Made by a program: the position numbers and the translations under genes. Below, in pieces: positions 15,459 to 19,291 of a stretch of DNA of 19,291 nt. Origin of the DNA: Sphingobium sp. (lineage in GTDB: Bacteria > Pseudomonadota > Alphaproteobacteria > Sphingomonadales > Sphingomonadaceae); NCBI GenBank assembly GCA_030148625.1, contig JASBTC010000369.1, forward strand, positions 1-19,291, in the 5' to 3' direction. Each line of letters begins with the position of its first letter. Positions within the stretch are counted from its first letter, which is position 1. The notes beneath the pieces were generated by a model that saw nothing but the letters and a program-made list of their open reading frames with translations, searched no databases and was not told where the DNA came from.

Positions 15459-15543
15459 TGGTGCCCCCTCCCGGACTCGAACCGGGACGCCATCAGGCCC
15501 GGCATTTTAAGTGCCGTGCGTCTACCAATTTCGCCAAGGGGGC
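15459..15543 (-). tRNA. tRNA-Leu (anticodon UAA)
   Basis: On the minus strand the cloverleaf is complete. The acceptor stem GCCCCCT pairs with AGGGGGC. The D arm begins GCGAAATTGGTAGACGC. The anticodon stem CGGCA/TGCCG encloses loop CTTAAAA with anticodon TAA (15509-15507). A long class II variable arm of 13 bases follows. The T arm is CCCGG-TTCGAGT-CCGGG, the discriminator is A, and CCA is encoded (15461-15459). It decodes UUA and UUG, rare codons in GC-rich genomes. No repeated copy of its 3' end, as an integrated element would leave, is visible in the window. Confidence 0.97.
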
Positions 15544-15708
15544 GCCGGCGGCTCTCATGGAGCGTCGAGCCGCTCAAGCGCAAGAGGGCAACACAGATTC
15601 ACAGGCGTCATCGGGCATATGTGCTTTGCGCGAACAGCCGATGGGCGTAGGAAGGTGCATCGCCGCACCGACGGGCCCGCAGGCACGCGACGACCGAGAG
15701 ACACGCCG

Positions 15709-15728
15709 CTCCCGCTTGCAAGCGGGAG
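15709..15728. repeat. Perfect 20-bp palindrome overlapping a ribosome-binding site
   Basis: CTCCCGCTTG is followed directly by its reverse complement CAAGCGGGAG. The right half contains GGGAG, the Shine-Dalgarno sequence for the TTG start at 15736. In RNA it can fold into a hairpin that hides this site. Short CTCCCGC hairpins are common between genes in sphingomonads (from memory), so it may be only an intergenic repeat. Confidence 0.6.
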
Positions 15729-15735
15729 ACTTGCG

Positions 15736-16191
15736 TTGATCCACACCGATATCACATCACCGCCGCGCAGCCGGCCAGCCGGCGCCAATGACGGCGTAAC
15801 GGCCGAACCGCAGGCCGCGCCATTCCTGTTGGAGCGCACCGAACCCGGCCGGTTGGCGGTTGAAGACAAGGTTTCTGCCGGTGTAGCCGGCGACGGCGGA
15901 TTGATCGGCCAATATCCCTGGAGATCCGTGCCGCTGCACGTGTCGAACGATCTTTCACCACCCTATTTCGATATATTCCGCGCCCAGGAAGTGAATCTCA
16001 CGACGGTCCTGCGAACCGGTGGGGACTGGCGCTGGCGCTTCTGTACCGCCAGTGGCGCCGTGCTGGCAGCAGGTGCCGGCTATCGCACCGAAAATGCCTG
16101 CGTCGCAGCGGTGGACGCATTGCGGCAGGCGGCGGGATCGGCGGAGATACGACGTCGCCCGCAAGGACCATCGCTGCCGCGGCACGCCTGA
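15736..16191 (+). CDS. DUF1508 (YegP-like) domain protein
   Basis: The C-terminal part (residues about 77-133: FDIFRAQ.., GGDWRWRFC, GAVLAAGAGYRTENACVAAV) matches the DUF1508/YegP pattern, a small domain of unknown role often found in one or two copies. The preceding roughly 75 residues look disordered. The start is uncertain. TTG at 15736 has GGAG at seven bases and gives 151 residues, whereas GTG at 15928 has GGAG at four to five bases and gives a shorter protein with almost only the domain. A start further upstream would run into the tRNA gene. It converges on the cold-shock gene, with a hairpin between. Confidence 0.65.
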   Translation: MIHTDITSPPRSRPAGANDGVTAEPQAAPFLLERTEPGRLAVEDKVSAGVAGDGGLIGQYPWRSVPLHVSNDLSPPYFDIFRAQEVNLTTVLRTGGDWRWRFCTASGAVLAAGAGYRTENACVAAVDALRQAAGSAEIRRRPQGPSLPRHA

Positions 16192-16214
16192 GGCGCGCTC
16201 CATGCGGCAATCAT

Positions 16215-16248
16215 CTTCCGGACGGACGCCAAAGCGCCCGCCCGGAAG
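16215..16248. terminator. Bidirectional hairpin between DUF1508 and cold-shock genes
   Basis: CTTCCGG (16215-16221) pairs with CCGGAAG (16242-16248), continued inside by GG/CC and CGC/GCG around a CAAA loop. It stands between the two convergent stops (16191 and 16303). There is no U tract, but location and stability suggest shared termination. Confidence 0.55.
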
Positions 16249-16302
16249 GCTATGTTCGACCTGGCCCTGCGGCGTCGGAAACGCGCGCAAGGCCGATCGA
16301 AA

Positions 16303-16509
16303 TCAGAGGGACTGGAGGTTGACGGCGGACTGCTTGCCGCGCTGATCGGCCTCGACGTCATAGCTGACGCGCTGGTCCTTGTTCAGCGTGCTCATACCCG
16401 CGCGCTCGACGGCGGAGATGTGGACGAAGCTGTCATTGCCGCCATCTTCGGGCTGGATAAAACCATAACCCTTGTCGGCATTGAAGAATTTTACGGTACC
16501 AATAGGCAT
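16303..16509 (-). CDS. Cold-shock protein, CspA family
   Basis: Single cold-shock domain of 68 residues that binds single-stranded RNA and DNA and acts as an RNA chaperone. RNP1 is KGYGFIQ (13-19) and RNP2 is FVHIS (28-32), both intact. The MPIGTVKFFNADKGYGFI opening is typical. The ATG at 16509 is preceded by AAGGGAAG. A good sigma-70-like promoter lies about 125 bases upstream, giving a long leader as in cspA-type genes. Whether the gene is cold-induced cannot be read from sequence. Confidence 0.95.
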   Translation of the reverse strand: MPIGTVKFFNADKGYGFIQPEDGGNDSFVHISAVERAGMSTLNKDQRVSYDVEADQRGKQSAVNLQSL

Positions 16510-16539
16510 ATGTCTTCCCTTCAGGAAAATAGAAAGAAG

Positions 16540-16621
16540 CCTCGGAAAACTCTTTCCGAAGCGCCAGTAGCGTGAAAAGGAAGATTGAGCCCAAGGGGAT
16601 AATTTTCCGTCGCAGGCGACG
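16540..16621 (-). promoter_or_regulatory. Structured 5' leader of the cold-shock gene
   Basis: Within the predicted leader of about 118 nt, two hairpins can form on the minus-strand RNA. One lies at 16561-16540 (nine pairs with one G-U, loop GAGU) and the other at 16621-16608 (CGTCGC/GCGACG). A poly-purine ribosome site follows near 16515-16522. Such leaders control cold-shock translation in CspA-type genes; that role here is inferred. Confidence 0.45.
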
Positions 16622-16633
16622 ATAGCGTCGTCT

Positions 16634-16662
16634 TATATATCAGCGACATATTATTTTAGCAA
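16634..16662 (-). promoter_or_regulatory. Promoter of the cold-shock gene
   Basis: On the minus strand TTGCTA (16662-16657) and TATATA (16639-16634) are separated by exactly 17 bases in an AT-rich stretch that stands out from the GC-rich surroundings. The predicted start of transcription is near 16627. Upstream lies a perfect hairpin (GCGCGGA/TCCGCGC, 16674-16693) of unknown role. I see nothing else recognisable from 16694 to 16829. Confidence 0.7.
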
Positions 16663-16829
16663 TGCTGGAAGGAGCGCGGATTTATTTCCGCGCTTCGAAG
16701 CGAGCCGATGCATATTTCTCGCCAGATCGTATCATATCGGATAGGATGACATATCGCCGGTCTTCGGATGCAAGCGCCCGGCGGCAGAGAGACCAAAGTG
16801 CTCCCGCTTGCGATCAAGGGTAACCACCC

Positions 16830-17069
16830 GTGTCGCCTGAAGACGAAAACGAGGATCTTGCCCAAGCCGCGCCCAGCCCGGCAAGCGCGACGTCCGACGC
16901 AAGCGATGCGCCAGATCCCGCTGCGCGAATGAAGCTGGTGATCGCCTATCGCGGTCGAAAGATCGAAATGGGGCCGGACACGGATTTCGAGCGGATCCGC
17001 GGATATCGTGAAAGCCAGGCAAGTCACCCCCTGCATCTGCCGGACGATGGCGGATCGCCAAGCACCTGA
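16830..17069 (+). CDS. Small acidic hypothetical protein
   Basis: Not a family I recognise. The 79-residue product has an Ala/Asp/Ser/Pro-rich, probably disordered N-terminal half (residues 1-33). A more ordered segment then contains KLVIAYRGRKIEMGPDTDFERIRGYRES (35-62, given here only as a landmark), followed by a short polar tail. The GTG start follows AAGGG at nine bases. Codon use is similar to the neighbours. It lies between the cold-shock promoter (divergent) and the RHH gene. No membrane segment or signal peptide is present. An ATG at residue 34 is an alternative start that would leave only the ordered part. Confidence 0.5.
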   Translation: MSPEDENEDLAQAAPSPASATSDASDAPDPAARMKLVIAYRGRKIEMGPDTDFERIRGYRESQASHPLHLPDDGGSPST

Positions 17070-17178
17070 TTCGCAATCTCTGCGGCCCCCGCGGCGATCG
17101 CCATGGATGAAATCGGCGGCCCCATTCGTTGACGGAGCGTGTCGATGTTTGGCACGGTTCGAACAAAGGTAGCGTATC

Positions 17179-17358
17179 ATGAGGCATTCAGCCGTGGGAT
17201 GGCCCCGCGTCGATGGCGATGGCGGCGCCAAGATCCTCGTTGGCATCCGCCTCGAGCGGGAACTCATCGACGCACTGGATGACTGGATCGCGCGTGAAGG
17301 CGTCACGATCACCCGGCAGGAAGCCATCCGGCGAATGATCGTCAGCCGGCTGGGCTGA
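17179..17358 (+). CDS. Small ribbon-helix-helix DNA-binding protein
   Basis: A 59-residue protein whose residues 19-58 fit a CopG/Arc-type ribbon-helix-helix. The strand is ILVGIRLE, helix A is RELIDALDDWIARE, the turn is GVTIT, and helix B is RQEAIRRMIVSRLG. The ATG follows AAAGG at about nine bases. No toxin gene or other partner adjoins it, so it may be a free-standing repressor rather than an antitoxin. A perfect 15-bp palindrome 42 bases after its stop (17400-17414) is a candidate binding site. Its target is unknown. Confidence 0.75.
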   Translation: MRHSAVGWPRVDGDGGAKILVGIRLERELIDALDDWIAREGVTITRQEAIRRMIVSRLG

Positions 17359-17399
17359 CCGGCGCGAGCGCCCCCCATCCGCCATTTGCCGCGATGGCG

Positions 17400-17414
17400 G
17401 GGTTACGGTAACCC
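17400..17414. promoter_or_regulatory. 15-bp palindrome, possible operator
   Basis: GGGTTAC and GTAACCC are perfect inverted arms around a single central G. It lies between the RHH gene and the solute-binding lipoprotein gene, in a 180-bp gap where a promoter is expected. The operator role is an inference from symmetry and position. Confidence 0.35.
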
Positions 17415-17538
17415 GGTGGCTGCAACCAAACGGCCCACAGGTGATCCAGCGGTGACAGTTCATGCGTAGTCGCGCCCGGATTCATAAGCATCTCCCCGGA
17501 AGATCTTGTCTGCTGTGCGCGCGAAAGCCGATCGACTG

Positions 17539-19002
17539 ATGACGCGTGTCCGAATCATCCACGGGATCATCGCAGCGTCCCTCGCCATATTGCTTGCGGG
17601 TTGCTGGAATCAGGGCGAGCCCGACGGGCCCGTCCGCGTGAGCGTTATTGGCCCCGCCCCCGAACTCAAGCTCATCGGGCGCGACGAGGCCAAACCGCCC
17701 CAGGCGGTGCTGCTGCTCGCAGTGGCGCAAGGGCTGGTCGCGCTCGATGCCTCAGGCCGGATCGAACCGGGGCTGGCGCAGCGCTGGATCGTTTCGGATG
17801 ACGGGCTGAGCTATATATTCCGCCTGCGTCGTGCCGAATGGCGCTCGGGCCGTCCCGTCGTCGCAGAGGAACTGGCACACAGCCTGCGCGCCGCGGTAAA
17901 TCCGGGCGAAGGCAACCGTTTCGCACCCTATTTCAGCGCGGTGGACGAGATCGTCGCGGTCACGCCGGAAATCCTGGAGATTCGGCTCAGCCGCCCGCGC
18001 CCCCATTTTCTCGATCTGCTGACCCAGCCCGAAATGGGCTTTCTGGCCCGCAAGCATGGCACCGGGCCGTATCGCATCGCGAACCAGAGCCATGGCGCGA
18101 TCGCGCTTACGCCGATCGCCGATCCCGATTTCCCCGAAGAGCAACAAGCGCGCTATCCCGTCGCATTGCGCGCCGAACGCGCCGCGCGCGCGCTGGCGCG
18201 CTATGGCCGCGGGCAAGCCGATCTTGTGCTCGGCGGGACCTTCGCCGATCTCGCGGTCGCGCGCGCGCTCGATCCGCCGGCGACGCAACTGCGCTTCGAT
18301 CCGGCCCGCGGCCTGTTCGGGCTGGCGGTGACGAGCGAGAAAGGCTTTCTGGCGAGCGCCGAAAATCGCAGCGCCATCGCCATGGCGATCGACCGCGACG
18401 CGCTGGTCGCGGCCTTTTCCGTACCGGGCTGGCGGCCGATGCTTTCCATCGTCCCGGACCGGCTGGAAATGCGCGCCGACCCCGCGCTGCCCGAATGGGC
18501 GGCAATGGCGATGCCCGAACGCATTGCGCTTGCACGCGCACGGGTCGCCGCGTGGCGGGGCAATAATGCGGAATTTCCACGATTGCGTATCGCACTGCCC
18601 GATGGACCGGGCGCACGATTGCTGTTCACGCGGATCGCCATCGATCTCGGCCGCATCGGCATCATCGCGCAGCGCGTATCGGTCGATGCTCCTGCCGATC
18701 TGCGCCTGATCGACTCGGTCGCCCCCAATGACAGCGCAACTTGGTATCTCACCCGCCTGTCCTGCGAGATCGGCCTGCCCTGCGGCGAGACGGGCAGCGC
18801 GGCGCTTGCAGCCTCACGCGCGGCACCGACGCTGGCGGAACGCGCCGCCAGACTCGCGGAGGCGGATGCCGCCTATGCCGTGAACGCGCCCTTCATCCCG
18901 CTTGCGTCACCGCTGCGCTGGTCGCTGGTGCGTCCGTCGCTGCGCGGCTTCCGCACCAACAACCGCGCCGCCCATCCACTGCACCACCTGTTGAAGGATT
19001 GA
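17539..19002 (+). CDS. ABC transporter solute-binding lipoprotein (SBP_bac_5-like)
   Basis: Periplasmic binding protein resembling the dipeptide/oligopeptide/nickel family 5. The ATG at 17539 gives a lipoprotein signal with lipobox LLAGC, so Cys22 would be lipidated. Upstream in-frame TTG (17506) and GTG (17515) are possible but give an overlong signal. Family landmarks are LAQRWIVSDDGLSYIFRLR, a Trp-Arg-Ser-Gly-Arg-Pro-Val-type motif, GTGPYRI (174-180), and a late NAPFIPLASPLRW. Length is 487. No permease or ATPase gene is adjacent in the window, so the partner transporter, and whether there is one, is unknown. The match is weaker in the middle, and the ligand is not predictable. Confidence 0.8.
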   Translation: MTRVRIIHGIIAASLAILLAGCWNQGEPDGPVRVSVIGPAPELKLIGRDEAKPPQAVLLLAVAQGLVALDASGRIEPGLAQRWIVSDDGLSYIFRLRRAEWRSGRPVVAEELAHSLRAAVNPGEGNRFAPYFSAVDEIVAVTPEILEIRLSRPRPHFLDLLTQPEMGFLARKHGTGPYRIANQSHGAIALTPIADPDFPEEQQARYPVALRAERAARALARYGRGQADLVLGGTFADLAVARALDPPATQLRFDPARGLFGLAVTSEKGFLASAENRSAIAMAIDRDALVAAFSVPGWRPMLSIVPDRLEMRADPALPEWAAMAMPERIALARARVAAWRGNNAEFPRLRIALPDGPGARLLFTRIAIDLGRIGIIAQRVSVDAPADLRLIDSVAPNDSATWYLTRLSCEIGLPCGETGSAALAASRAAPTLAERAARLAEADAAYAVNAPFIPLASPLRWSLVRPSLRGFRTNNRAAHPLHHLLKD

Positions 19003-19043
19003 GCGCCGTCCCCATATCGAGCGTTGCAGGAGAGGAGCATCGC

Positions 19044-19291
19044 ATGCGCGTTTCGCCCGATCAGTTCGAACGTATCGCCCAGGGATTGCCGCAACTGGGC
19101 CGCGACCCCGCCGCGATCCGGCAGCGTGTCGAGGCAATGGAAGCGGTGCTCGAACGCGTTTTCGTCATTCCCGGCATCAACCGCCCGGTCGGGCTCGACT
19201 CGATCGTCGGACTGGTGCCGATCGTCGGTGACGTGCTGACCGCGGCGATGGGCGCCTGGATCGTCTGGGAAGCCCGCAATCTGGGCGTGTC
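19044..19291 (+). CDS. DUF4112 membrane protein, truncated by the window end
   Basis: The first 82 residues are visible. Residues about 30-82 contain the DUF4112 pattern: FVIPGINRPVGLDSIVGLVPIVGD followed by a hydrophobic segment and IVWEARNLGV (quoted only as landmarks). The ATG follows AGGAG at seven bases. It starts 42 bp after the lipoprotein gene in the same direction and may share its transcript. The function of the family is unknown. The 3' end lies outside the window. Confidence 0.85.
   Translation, partial: MRVSPDQFERIAQGLPQLGRDPAAIRQRVEAMEAVLERVFVIPGINRPVGLDSIVGLVPIVGDVLTAAMGAWIVWEARNLGV

Noticed and set aside
15459..15543. tRNA-Leu as an integration site for a genomic island
   Set aside because: No integrase gene and no duplicated tRNA 3' end are visible on either side within the window.
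16656..17378. A 240-codon minus-strand frame over the small acidic gene and the RHH gene
   Set aside because: It has Ser/Arg-rich random composition and covers the cold-shock promoter region. The plus-strand RHH frame has clear domain character.
1..19291. CRISPR arrays, prophage genes or canonical insertion sequences
   Set aside because: No regularly spaced repeat array, phage structural gene or transposase was seen on either strand.

Overview
The window is GC-rich, densely packed chromosomal DNA. It most probably comes from a sphingomonad alphaproteobacterium (Sphingomonas or a close relative). This rests on the sequence character of the fatty-acid synthesis proteins, IHF-beta, the NodT-type efflux lipoprotein and the DUF4112 protein, on frequent GTG/TTG starts, and on the short GC-rich hairpin repeats between genes. 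The genus is an inference; no 16S gene is present.

Layout. (1) 1-2325, plus strand: an NlpC/P60 cell-wall hydrolase translationally coupled to argC, then a four-helix membrane protein of unknown function, closed by a strong hairpin at 2332-2356. (2) 7771-2360, minus strand: the type II fatty-acid synthesis operon read as fabD, GxxExxY protein, fabG, unknown secreted protein, acpP, fabF, mltG. An intrinsic terminator or attenuator lies between acpP and fabF. (3) 7919-12885, plus strand: a tripartite MacAB-TolC-type exporter made of an outer-membrane lipoprotein, an adaptor, and a MacB split into separate ATPase and permease genes. (4) 13177-13455: ihfB, followed by a two-hairpin intergenic repeat. 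(5) 15289-13584, minus strand: an ABC-2 type exporter (ATPase then permease). (6) 15543-15459, minus strand: tRNA-Leu(UAA). (7) 15736-17358: a DUF1508 protein, a cold-shock protein with a recognisable promoter and long leader, a small acidic unknown protein, and a 59-residue ribbon-helix-helix protein. (8) 17539 to the end: a family-5 type solute-binding lipoprotein without a neighbouring permease, then a DUF4112 protein cut by the window end.

The most striking feature is in the fab operon. The GxxExxY gene, a small PD-(D/E)XK-fold protein, is bracketed by a perfect 28-bp inverted repeat (6383-6410 and 6797-6824), each arm made of three 8-bp units. The 442-bp unit sits between fabD and fabG in the direction of transcription. 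One arm supplies the Shine-Dalgarno sequence of the gene and the other encodes its last ten or so residues. It looks like a minimal gene cassette or mobile unit that entered an essential operon without breaking it. It has no transposase of its own and no visible target-site duplication.

The rest is mostly housekeeping: envelope biogenesis (NlpC/P60, MltG), arginine and fatty-acid synthesis, two export systems and nucleoid or cold-shock proteins. Points of secondary interest are the acpP-fabF terminator, the unknown secreted protein in the fab operon, LTPEQR repeats at the adaptor C-terminus, and the small RHH gene with a nearby 15-bp palindrome.
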